In this document: positions 1 to 7,365 of the stretch, in pieces | Layout of the letters: each line of letters begins with the position of its first letter | Numbering within the stretch: the first letter of the stretch is position 1 | Source: Paenibacillus sp. XY044 | GTDB lineage: Bacteria > Bacillota > Bacilli > Paenibacillales > Paenibacillaceae | Assembly: GCF_002257645.1 (NCBI RefSeq) | Contig: NZ_NQMO01000008.1 | Location: forward strand, 1-64,000 | Reading direction: 5' to 3' | Length of the DNA stretch: 64,000 nucleotides | The notes under the pieces: model-generated | Seen by the model: only the letters and a program-made list of their open reading frames with translations | Told to the model about the DNA's origin: nothing | Database searches by the model: none | Program-made: the position numbers and the translations under genes

Positions 1-1
1 G

Positions 2-82
2 GATAAACAAAATCTAATCCGGCGTGTGGTGAAAGAAGTCCGGGTATTTAACAATGAGGAAGTCAACATTATTACTTTTTAA
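2..82 (+). CDS. C-terminal end of a site-specific recombinase (partial, probable large serine recombinase)
   Basis: An open frame enters from the left edge and stops at TAA 80-82, giving about 26 residues ending N-I-I-T-F. The pattern of alternating hydrophobic residues (LIRRVVKEVRVF, then EVNIITF) resembles the extreme C-terminus of large serine recombinases, whose last strands often read like this. The identification rests mainly on context: the stop lies only about 30 bp before the point where sigma-K homology begins, which is where a skin-element recombinase of the SpoIVCA type could sit. The catalytic N-terminal domain lies outside the window, so the family cannot be proved here. It could also be the tail of another element-borne protein. 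Confidence 0.5.
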   Translation, partial: DKQNLIRRVVKEVRVFNNEEVNIITF

Positions 83-480
83 TGCTCATATGCACCTCTA
101 TTGTCATAATGATCGAAATCCTGATGCATTTGCGTTCCTTGAAGAAAACGAGGAAGGACGTTTCCCTGCACGATCCGATCGGAACGGATAAAGAGGGGAA
201 CGAAATCACGTTGATTGATATTTTGGGCAGCGAGGCGGACGACGTGGCCGACATGGTCCAGCTCAAGATCGAGAAGAGCAAAATCTACCGGAATCTGGAC
301 ATCCTCGATGAGCGCGAGCAGGAGGTCATCAAGGGGCGCTTCGGCCTCGAGCACGGCGGAGAAGAACGGACGCAGCGCGAAATCGCCAGGGAGCTGGGAA
401 TCTCCAGATCATACGTGTCCCGGATCGAGAAGCGCGCCCTGATGAAGCTGTACCATGAATTTTATAAATCCAAGCAATAG
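82..480 (+). CDS. sigK: RNA polymerase sporulation sigma factor SigK, 3' half (SpoIIIC-type fragment)
   Basis: Sigma-K drives late mother-cell transcription during sporulation. From residue 12 onward the frame matches the C-terminal half of SigK: the E-I-L-M-H-L-R-S-L-K-K-T segment, the V-S-L-H-D-P-I-G-T-D-K-E-G-N-E stretch of region 3, and the region 4.2 helix-turn-helix (T-Q-R-E-I-A-R-E-L-G-I-S-R-S-Y-V-S-R-I-E-K) near the end. The N-terminal half (regions 1.2-2.4, about 110 residues) is absent; upstream is the tail of a recombinase-like gene. The gene is therefore interrupted, as in B. subtilis where spoIVCB and spoIIIC are joined by excision of skin in the mother cell. The ATG at 82 lies in element DNA and is probably not used as a functional start; real SigK sequence begins near 112-115. 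A hairpin terminator follows the stop. Confidence 0.9.
   Translation: MLICTSIVIMIEILMHLRSLKKTRKDVSLHDPIGTDKEGNEITLIDILGSEADDVADMVQLKIEKSKIYRNLDILDEREQEVIKGRFGLEHGGEERTQREIARELGISRSYVSRIEKRALMKLYHEFYKSKQ
103..123. other. Right junction of a skin-like sigK-intervening element (attachment site region)
   Basis: Sigma-K homology begins abruptly at the codons for E-I-L-M-H-L (Glu at 115-117). The residues before it (I-C-T-S-I-V-I-M-I) do not match the A-A-R-C-I-E-N that precede this motif in intact sigma-K. The AATGA at 108-112 resembles the short core I recall for the B. subtilis skin recombination site. The exact crossover core cannot be fixed without the left junction, which is outside the window. 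Confidence 0.65.
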
Positions 481-523
481 CTTGCAGCGGAGAATCCCGT
501 GGGAAGCACTGCCGACAGCCGGA

Positions 524-579
524 AAAAGGCCTCTCTTGCCGCCTGAAGTTCATTCTTCAGAGTGGAAAGAGGGGCCTTT
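524..579. terminator. Bidirectional hairpin terminator between sigK and the LacI gene
   Basis: AAAGGCCTCTCTT at 525-537 pairs imperfectly with AAAGAGGGGCCTTT near 566-579. A second small stem (CTGAA...TTCAG) sits inside. It lies between the convergent stops of sigK and the LacI-family gene. Confidence 0.6.
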
Positions 580-595
580 GCCTGTTGCGCTGCAT

Positions 596-1612
596 TTACG
601 CCTGCCAAATGCTGGATTGGCGGAAGATCGGCTGAAACGGCAGCACGATTTTGACCGGCAGCGGGAAGGGTTCCCCGGTGATCTGCAGGATCGTCCTTGC
701 GGCCATGACGCCGATTTCGAACGTCGGAATATGAATGGTTGAGAGCGGAGGTACGGTGTAGCGTGACGGCTCGTTGTCGTCAAACCCGACGACGGCGAAG
801 TCCTGCGGCATGCGGTAGCCTTTCTCGGAAATGGCCCGCATAGCGGCCATCGCCATGATGTCGCTGGCCGCGAAGACCGCCGTCGGCAGACGTCCCTGAT
901 GCTCCTCCAAAAATTTCAGCATGAGATGATAGGCGCTGTCGGGCTCCCAATCGGCATTCAGTACATGCTCCGGCTGAACCGACAGGCCGGCCTGCTCCAG
1001 GGCCTGTTTGTACCCCCGGTACCTTTTCTCCCGGTCGAATTGGCCGGACAAGCCCGTGCCTCCGATAAACATAATCTCGCGGTGGCCCTGTCCGATTAAA
1101 TGCTTGACGGCGATCGACGCCGCTTCGACGCGGTCATAGGAAATGGTCGGGATGCTCGGATCGGATACGTCGATTCCTACGATATGCGGAACGTGTTTCT
1201 TGAGATAGCTGTATAATTTGGGCTCAATGCCTTCAATAACGATCAAACCGTCGACCGAATCTTTGCCGGAGATTTGCTGCAATGTTTCAATTTTTTGCAA
1301 ATCTTCTTGCGTGTAAGTAAAGGCGATCTGGTATCCGTGACGGGCCAATTCCTTCTCGATTCCCTCAAAAATGACCGAAAAATAAGGATGGTAGCGCCGC
1401 CCCTGCATGGTGGATACGACGCATCCGATTTTTTTGACCGCGGCTTGGTCCTGGGAAGGCACTTTCGCCATGTACCCGAGCTCTTGCGCCGCGTCCCAGA
1501 TTTTCTTCTTGGTCCCGCTGCTTGAAGAGCGGTTCGAATCGTCGGCCAGAACGCGGGAAACGGTCGATATGGAGACGCCGACGCGTTCGGCTATATCTTT
1601 TAATGTGGGCAT
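596..1612 (-). CDS. LacI-family transcriptional regulator of the adjacent sugar cluster
   Basis: This 338-residue protein has a LacI helix-turn-helix at residues 1-25 (L-K-D-I-A-E-R-V-G-V-S-I-S-T-V-S-R-V-L), a hinge, and a periplasmic-binding-protein-like sensor domain over residues 60-335 (V-V-G-F-D-D-N-E near residue 275 is typical). It is divergent from the ABC transporter/glycosidase operon that starts at 1852 and almost certainly regulates it by binding an inducer sugar; the sugar is unknown. ATG at 1612 is preceded by an AAGGCAGG-like ribosome site. The length is normal for the family. Confidence 0.92.
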   Translation of the reverse strand: MPTLKDIAERVGVSISTVSRVLADDSNRSSSSGTKKKIWDAAQELGYMAKVPSQDQAAVKKIGCVVSTMQGRRYHPYFSVIFEGIEKELARHGYQIAFTYTQEDLQKIETLQQISGKDSVDGLIVIEGIEPKLYSYLKKHVPHIVGIDVSDPSIPTISYDRVEAASIAVKHLIGQGHREIMFIGGTGLSGQFDREKRYRGYKQALEQAGLSVQPEHVLNADWEPDSAYHLMLKFLEEHQGRLPTAVFAASDIMAMAAMRAISEKGYRMPQDFAVVGFDDNEPSRYTVPPLSTIHIPTFEIGVMAARTILQITGEPFPLPVKIVLPFQPIFRQSSIWQA

Positions 1613-1749
1613 GTCATGACCTGCCTTTATGTCAGATGAGGATCCTGCAAAACTTCTTGCCGGGATTGCTTACTCTATATGTTAAGTAAAATAAAATCGC
1701 AGGTCAACTGAAAAACGGTGATAATATTATGCAAATTATAATAAAATTA

Positions 1750-1766
1750 TTGCAAAATAATTGCAA
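1750..1766. promoter_or_regulatory. Candidate operator: paired TTGCAA dyad upstream of the sugar operon
   Basis: TTGCAA occurs at 1750-1755 and 1761-1766, separated by 5 bp. Each half is self-complementary, so the whole is a dyad. It sits just before the -35 box of the promoter at 1774. LacI-family proteins bind such dyads, but the typical central CG is missing, so this is an inference only. Confidence 0.3.
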
Positions 1767-1773
1767 AAAACGA

Positions 1774-1802
1774 TTGACTATCTTTTTCGTCAGAGGTATG
1801 AT
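1774..1802 (+). promoter_or_regulatory. Sigma-A promoter of the sugar ABC/GH4 operon
   Basis: TTGACT at 1774-1779 and TATGAT at 1797-1802 are separated by 17 bp. The start codon of the binding-protein gene is 50 bp downstream, behind an AAGGGG ribosome site. Confidence 0.75.
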
Positions 1803-1851
1803 TTTCATGAGATTGAGGTGATTTAAGCAAAAAAATAAAGGGGAAGGGGTT

Positions 1852-3153
1852 ATGTCATTGCGATATTTCAAAAATTTCTCTGTTTTTGCCCTAATTTGCA
1901 TGATGCTTTTGCTCTTCGGTTGCGCAAAGAATGACAGCTCTGATGCTTCCGCCACCTCTGCAACTTCAACAGGCAAGACGAAGCTCGTGTTTTGGAGTCA
2001 TCAGGAAGATGCTATTATGAATGCTTACAAATCGCTGATCACCAAGTACCAATCCTTGCATCCCGACATTGAGATCGACTACCAGACTTTCCCTTACGAC
2101 GTGTACAATCAGAAACTCAAGGCATCCTTCTCCGCCAAGAGCCCGCCCGATATCGCGGAAATGTTCGGTACCTGGGTACCGGAATATTCGAAAAACGGGG
2201 CGCTGGTGGAAATACCGGGAGGCGAGCAGCTGCGGCAGGAGTATTACGAAGCCCCCCTCGGAGGATACACCATGAACGACAAGCTGTATGGATTGCCGCT
2301 CGAATTTAACATCGAGAACGGCGGGATGCTGATTCACCCGCAAATGCTGAAGGATCAGGGCATCGCGGGCCCCCCGGCGACATGGGACGAACTGGTGGAA
2401 GATGCCAGGAAACTGACGGTGCGGGGCACGAACGGCATCAAGGTTAAAGGGTTCGATTTCGTCTCCACCGACAATATCACCTTCACATTCCTTTCCTTGA
2501 TTCTGCAGCAAAGCGGCAAGTATTGGGGCGACAATGACCATGTGAACTTTCAAACCCCCGAAGCACAAAAGGCTATGACCGCCTTAACCTCTTTGATCGC
2601 TACCGATAAAGTGGCGGACCTTACCACGTTTGGCGGTGAACTTGACACCTCAGACTACTTCTTTCAAGGCAGCTCGGCGATGACCTACCGGGGTCCGTGG
2701 ACGATAGCTGCAGGGCTGAATACATACAAGGTGAAAGACTTCGAGTATGTGCCCGTGCCATCCTTTACGACGAGTCCACCTCATTACGCAGCCGAGTCAG
2801 GCTGGGGGCTCGTAGCTTCCCAGAAGGGCAAGCATCAGGAAGCGGCCGTCGATTTTATCAAATTCATGTCATCCGACGAAAATCTGCTCGAGTGGAACCA
2901 AGGCACGTTCACGGTTCCGGCCAAAAAAGCAGTGGCCCAAAATCCGGACTACGTCAAAGCAAATCCCTTCATGAAAACTTCGCTGGATATTTTGGAGCTG
3001 GGTCAGTGGATCGGGCCCATAGCCGACCGGGACTTCTTCTTTAAAACGATCAATGATCATTTCCAATTGATGGCGACCGGCCAGGAATCGGTGGAAAACG
3101 GTCTGCAGCAGATCGAAAAAACCATTAACGACAGTCAGGATCAACATAAATGA
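1852..3153 (+). CDS. Sugar ABC transporter, extracellular solute-binding lipoprotein
   Basis: A 433-residue lipoprotein with a hydrophobic signal (residues 8-22) ending in the lipobox L-F-G-C, so Cys24 would be lipidated after signal peptidase II cleavage. The mature part has the family 1 extracellular solute-binding pattern (L-V-F-W-S-H, then P-P-D-I-A-E-M near residue 100, and a W-G-L-V region near 322). It captures a sugar or oligosaccharide outside the cell and delivers it to the two permeases encoded directly downstream. There is no ATPase gene in the cluster; in Firmicutes such importers commonly share the MsmX-type ATPase encoded elsewhere. The gene is the first of the operon, with its own good promoter. 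Confidence 0.93.
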   Translation: MSLRYFKNFSVFALICMMLLLFGCAKNDSSDASATSATSTGKTKLVFWSHQEDAIMNAYKSLITKYQSLHPDIEIDYQTFPYDVYNQKLKASFSAKSPPDIAEMFGTWVPEYSKNGALVEIPGGEQLRQEYYEAPLGGYTMNDKLYGLPLEFNIENGGMLIHPQMLKDQGIAGPPATWDELVEDARKLTVRGTNGIKVKGFDFVSTDNITFTFLSLILQQSGKYWGDNDHVNFQTPEAQKAMTALTSLIATDKVADLTTFGGELDTSDYFFQGSSAMTYRGPWTIAAGLNTYKVKDFEYVPVPSFTTSPPHYAAESGWGLVASQKGKHQEAAVDFIKFMSSDENLLEWNQGTFTVPAKKAVAQNPDYVKANPFMKTSLDILELGQWIGPIADRDFFFKTINDHFQLMATGQESVENGLQQIEKTINDSQDQHK

Positions 3154-3169
3154 TCGGAGTGGTTATCGC

Positions 3170-4111
3170 ATGAAGCATGACACTGCAGCAAGCAGCAGTC
3201 CGGGCATCGCCCCTGGTCTCCCGGGCCGCAGAGGGGAGAAAAGAAGGGGCCGCGGGTTCATCTATTTGTCGCTTGCGCCGATATTGCTATTATTCATTGT
3301 ATTCGCTTTCATTCCTATTGGATGGAGCCTAGGGCTGTCGGTATTTAAATATAATCCGCTCAGCACAAGCGCGCTTTTCGTCGGCGCGGACAATTATATC
3401 CGCTTGCTGGGCGATTCCATTTTTGTCAAGTCACTTTGGGTCACGTTCAAATTCGTGGTCATTGCCGTCGCGGTCAACATCCTCATCACCTTAATGATCG
3501 CCGTTGCGATCCAGCGGATCCGTGCGGGCTGGCTGCGGAACCTGATGCGCACCGTCTTTTTTCTGCCGACGATCGCGCCCTTGGCGGGTACGGCCATCGT
3601 ATGGAGCACGATGTTCAACTACAATCACGGGCTGTTCAACATCGTACTTACCAAGCTCCACATGGCTCCCGTTCAGTGGCTGAGCGATCCCCATTATGCG
3701 CTGTATTCTGTAATCCTCATGACGCTGTGGGCTGATATCGGGTACAACATCGTGCTCTTTATCGCGGGTCTGGATTCCATTCCGGACATGTATTATGAAG
3801 CGGCCCTTCTGGACGGGGCGAGCCGCTGGCATTCGTTCTGGCATGTGACGCTGCCGCTGCTTCGTCGCACGATGCTGTTTGTATCCGTCACGACGGTCGT
3901 CTCCTATTTCCAGGCTTTTGCCCAGTTCCAGATTATGACCAAGGGGGAGCCGTTTAACGAGACCCGGGTGCTGGCCCTTCATATTTACGAGCAGGCGTTC
4001 TCCAATTCCAACATGGGATATGCGTCCGCGATGGCCACCGTGTTTTTGATCATCATTCTGCTGGTGACCCTGCTGCAGCTGAAGTGGGGGCGCACCGAGT
4101 GGGAGTACTGA
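3170..4111 (+). CDS. Sugar ABC transporter permease (MalF-like)
   Basis: A 313-residue inner-membrane permease with six predicted membrane segments, the first at about residues 32-55. The EAA loop that docks on the ATPase is seen near residues 210-230 (E-A-A-L-L-D-G-A-S-R-W). The N-terminus has a basic, proline/glycine-rich tail of 28 residues. It starts 16 bp after the binding-protein gene and 15 bp before the second permease, so the three form one transcript. The partner is the MalG-like permease; together they form the channel of a carbohydrate importer. Confidence 0.93.
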   Translation: MKHDTAASSSPGIAPGLPGRRGEKRRGRGFIYLSLAPILLLFIVFAFIPIGWSLGLSVFKYNPLSTSALFVGADNYIRLLGDSIFVKSLWVTFKFVVIAVAVNILITLMIAVAIQRIRAGWLRNLMRTVFFLPTIAPLAGTAIVWSTMFNYNHGLFNIVLTKLHMAPVQWLSDPHYALYSVILMTLWADIGYNIVLFIAGLDSIPDMYYEAALLDGASRWHSFWHVTLPLLRRTMLFVSVTTVVSYFQAFAQFQIMTKGEPFNETRVLALHIYEQAFSNSNMGYASAMATVFLIIILLVTLLQLKWGRTEWEY

Positions 4112-4126
4112 CAAGGGGGATTTTCG

Positions 4127-4951
4127 ATGCACCGTAGGAATAGATGGTTCGACGGCATCGTCATGCTCGTGCTGATCGCGGCCGGATGCCTGATGCTGCT
4201 GCCGTATCTGTGGATGGTTTTGTCTTCTTTAAAAAGCAACATGGAAATCGTGTCCGGCTCGCATGCGCTTCTGCCGCAACATCCCAGCCTGGAAGGGTAC
4301 CGGACCGTCCTTGAGGACGCTCCGTTCGGGAGATGGTTTTTGAACAGCGCGGTGACGTCCGTTATCATTACGGCCGCGACGTTATTTACGAGCGCCCTGG
4401 CGGGGTATATTTTCGCCAAGCATCAATTCAAGGGGCAGAAGCTGCTGTTCATCCTCATCTTGGCAACGATGATGATTCCGTTTCAGGTGGTCATGATTCC
4501 GACCTATCTGATTACGGCCAAACTTGGGCTGGTCAATCATTTGCTGGCGATTATCCTGCCCAATCTGGTCAGCTCTTACGGGGTGTTTCTGGCGAAGCAG
4601 TTCATTGAGGACATTCCCCAGGATTTGCTCGACGCTGCAAGGATGGACGGGGCGGGCGAGCTTCGGCTGATGGTCCGGATCATCGCGCCGCTGATTCTGC
4701 CGATGCTGTCGGCGCTCGGCATTTTTACCTTCATGAATGCCTGGAACAACTATTTATGGCCGCTCATCATTCTGAACGACGAGAGCAAAATGACCGTACC
4801 GCTGGCCCTTGTTTATTTTAACGGAACCCATATGGTCAACTATAACGTCGTCATGTCGGCGGCCGTGCTCATCACCCTTCCGGTGATTGTGGTGTTCCTG
4901 ATTTTCCAGAAACAGTTTATTAAAGGACTTACGATGACAGGCATGAAATAA
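4127..4951 (+). CDS. Sugar ABC transporter permease (MalG-like)
   Basis: A 274-residue permease with six hydrophobic segments and the EAA loop near residues 167-187 (L-D-A-A-R-M-D-G-A-G-E). The C-terminus ends K-Q-F-I-K-G-L-T-M-T-G-M-K, a signature ending of MalG/LacG-type sugar permeases. The ribosome site is AAGGGGG upstream of ATG. It pairs with the preceding MalF-like permease. Confidence 0.94.
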   Translation: MHRRNRWFDGIVMLVLIAAGCLMLLPYLWMVLSSLKSNMEIVSGSHALLPQHPSLEGYRTVLEDAPFGRWFLNSAVTSVIITAATLFTSALAGYIFAKHQFKGQKLLFILILATMMIPFQVVMIPTYLITAKLGLVNHLLAIILPNLVSSYGVFLAKQFIEDIPQDLLDAARMDGAGELRLMVRIIAPLILPMLSALGIFTFMNAWNNYLWPLIILNDESKMTVPLALVYFNGTHMVNYNVVMSAAVLITLPVIVVFLIFQKQFIKGLTMTGMK

Positions 4952-4984
4952 ACAGAGAAGAGACAATGAGGAGGAGAAACTGGC

Positions 4985-6286
4985 ATGACTAAAATATCGA
5001 TTATCGGCGCAGGCAGCGCCTTTACGCAGGAAATCGCCACGGACATTTTGCTGATCGAAGGCATTGAGGGCGGTACGATCGCCTTGGTGGATATCGACGC
5101 GGAGCGGCTGGAAATTGCCCGTAAGCTGGTCGAGAAAATCATTGAGCTGTCCGGCAAGCGCTGGAACGTCATCGCCTCGACCGATCGCAGGGAGGTTATC
5201 GGGGGCTCGCAGTTCGTCATCAATCAAATCGAAGTGGGCGGTCTGCAAACCGTCCGCTATGAATACGAAATTCCTCTGAAATACGGGGTTAACCAATGCA
5301 TCGGCGATACGCTGGGGCCGGGCGGGCTGTTTAAAACGCTGCGTACGCTTCCGAGCTGGATGGACATCATCCGCGACATTGAGGATTTGTGCCCGGATAC
5401 GACCATTCTGAACTATACGAATCCGATGTCGGCGGTGACGCTGCTGACGTCGCGGGTGACCTCGATTCCGGTCGTCGGACTGTGCCATTCCATTCAGAAC
5501 ACATCCCGGCAGTTAGCCAAATACGCTGGCGTCCCTTACGACGACATGCAGTGGAGAGCCGGAGGAATCAACCATATGTCCTGGTTTGTGGAACTGACCT
5601 ATGAGGGGAAAGATTTGTACCCCGTGCTCCGGGAGAAGATCCAGAACCCCGACCTGTTGAAAAAGGACCCTGTGCGCTTCGACGCCATGAAATACCTGGG
5701 CGCCTTCGTCTCGGAATCCAGCGGGCACTTCTCGGAGTACATTCCGTACTACCGTAAACGGCAGTCCTTAATCGACAAGCACTGCAGCACCGGGTATAAT
5801 GGCGCGACAGGCTACTATGCGGATAACTGGCCGATCTGGCGCCGGGAAAACGACGAAAAAATCGTCAAGCAGCTGGAGGGCACCCTGCCGATCGAGCTTA
5901 CGCCAAGCAATGAATACGCGGCCATCATTATTGAAGCGATGCTGAAAAATGAGCCGAAGGTGATTTACGGAAACGTACCGAATGAAGGGCTGATTCACAA
6001 CCTTCCCGGGGACGGGGTTGTCGAGGTGGCTTGCATGGTCGACCGGAATGGCGTAAATCCATGCCGTTTCGGCAGCCTGCCGGAGCATTTGGCCGCGCTG
6101 TGCCGGTCCAACATGGCCTTCTTTGACCTGGCAGTCGGCGCTGTGCTGAATAACGACAAAGAAATGGCCCGCCATGCGCTGATGGTCGATCCGCTGTCCG
6201 CCGCCGTCTGTTCGCTCGATGAGATCAGCGACATGTTCGAGGAGCTGTATGAAGCGGAACGCGACTTTATACCGGTGCTGAAATGA
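4985..6286 (+). CDS. Glycoside hydrolase family 4, alpha-galactosidase type
   Basis: A 433-residue intracellular glycosidase. GH4 enzymes cleave glycosidic bonds by an NAD-dependent redox mechanism with a divalent metal. Seen here: the N-terminal dinucleotide motif I-G-A-G-S-A at residues 7-12, a D-I-D acidic end of the second strand near 36-38, the metal-binding C-H-S at 167-169, and G-G-I-N-H-M-S-W at 193-200. In family lore CHS marks alpha-galactosidases, whereas CNxP marks 6-phospho-beta-glucosidases, so an unphosphorylated alpha-galactoside or related substrate is the best guess. This fits import by an ABC transporter rather than by a PTS. The stop overlaps the following kinase start by 4 bp. 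Confidence 0.9.
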   Translation: MTKISIIGAGSAFTQEIATDILLIEGIEGGTIALVDIDAERLEIARKLVEKIIELSGKRWNVIASTDRREVIGGSQFVINQIEVGGLQTVRYEYEIPLKYGVNQCIGDTLGPGGLFKTLRTLPSWMDIIRDIEDLCPDTTILNYTNPMSAVTLLTSRVTSIPVVGLCHSIQNTSRQLAKYAGVPYDDMQWRAGGINHMSWFVELTYEGKDLYPVLREKIQNPDLLKKDPVRFDAMKYLGAFVSESSGHFSEYIPYYRKRQSLIDKHCSTGYNGATGYYADNWPIWRRENDEKIVKQLEGTLPIELTPSNEYAAIIIEAMLKNEPKVIYGNVPNEGLIHNLPGDGVVEVACMVDRNGVNPCRFGSLPEHLAALCRSNMAFFDLAVGAVLNNDKEMARHALMVDPLSAAVCSLDEISDMFEELYEAERDFIPVLK

Positions 6287-7239
6287 TGGGAGCGGATAAG
6301 GAAAAACCGATTGTCATTGTGGCCGGCGAGCTGAACGTGGACATCATTATTTCGGGAACCGACGTGATCCCGGAATGGAATCGGGAGAAAATGGTCGACG
6401 GTTTTGACGTCGTCCTCGGCTCCTCCTCGGCGATTACCGCAAGCGCGCTGTCCAGCCTTGGCCTGGACGTGCGGTTCGTCAGCGTGGTGGGGGCGGATGA
6501 CTTCGGCCGCTTCTGCCTGGGCGAGCTGCAGCGGCTGGGCGTGAACACCGATCATGTGGCAGTGCTGCCTGAGGTCAAAACGGGGGCCACCTTATCGTTT
6601 TCCACGCCTTCCGACCGCGGTTTGGTCACTTATCCCGGGAGCATTCCGCTGCTGACGCCTGACTATATTCCCGATGCTTTGATTCAGGAGGCGGATCATT
6701 TGCATTTCGGCTCCTATTATTTGCAGGACGGAATGAGGCCGCATTGGAAGGAGCTGTTCGGGAAGGCGCAGGACTTAGGGGTCAGCACATCCTTTGATAC
6801 CGGATGGGATGTGCGTGGCCGGTGGGACGCCGCCGGGATCCGTGCACTGCTGGCGGTTACGGATTTGTTTATCCCCAGCGAGGAGGAGGCGCTGCATATT
6901 TTTGAGCAGGACAGCGTGGAAGCGGTATTCGGCCAATTGGTGGCCGCTCCCGGTCTGATCGCCGTCAAACAAGGCTCAAAGGGGGCATCGCTCCGGTCTC
7001 CTGATGCATCTGTCGTGTCGGCGTCGCCTTATCCGGTTACCCCCGTGGACACGACAGGGGCGGGGGATTGCTTCAATGCCGGAATGATTCGCGGTTATCT
7101 CCAAGGCTTAACCGGCAGAGAGCTGCTCGAATACGCCAATGCCTGCGGTGCGCTGTCCACGCTGGGCGTTGGAGGAACGGGCCATCTGCCGACGGCAGAG
7201 GCGGTAACGGTCCTGCAGGGAAGACGTTCGCTCCAGTAA
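6283..7239 (+). CDS. PfkB-family carbohydrate kinase
   Basis: A 318-residue ribokinase-like sugar kinase. The N-terminal P-I-V-I-V-A-G-E-L-N-V-D strand and the C-terminal D-T-T-G-A-G-D-C-F motif near residue 250, with the catalytic Asp of G-A-G-D, are intact. The ATG overlaps the GH4 stop (ATGA), indicating translational coupling. It presumably phosphorylates a sugar released by the GH4 enzyme; the substrate cannot be read from the sequence. It is the last clearly coupled gene of the transporter operon. Confidence 0.9.
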   Translation: MMGADKEKPIVIVAGELNVDIIISGTDVIPEWNREKMVDGFDVVLGSSSAITASALSSLGLDVRFVSVVGADDFGRFCLGELQRLGVNTDHVAVLPEVKTGATLSFSTPSDRGLVTYPGSIPLLTPDYIPDALIQEADHLHFGSYYLQDGMRPHWKELFGKAQDLGVSTSFDTGWDVRGRWDAAGIRALLAVTDLFIPSEEEALHIFEQDSVEAVFGQLVAAPGLIAVKQGSKGASLRSPDASVVSASPYPVTPVDTTGAGDCFNAGMIRGYLQGLTGRELLEYANACGALSTLGVGGTGHLPTAEAVTVLQGRRSLQ

Positions 7240-7365
7240 GCACCTCGGCGTTGGGGATCTCGCATCGGAACCGTGGGCAAAGGGGGTGATCGACACATTA
7301 CATAGCAGGGCAACATTGTATCATTTTATTTCAGCACAAACTTTAATCATGGGAGTTGATCGTTC

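Noticed and set aside
455..742. Plus-strand frame after sigK
   Set aside because: Overlaps the terminator and lies antisense to the LacI gene; no ribosome site or known pattern.
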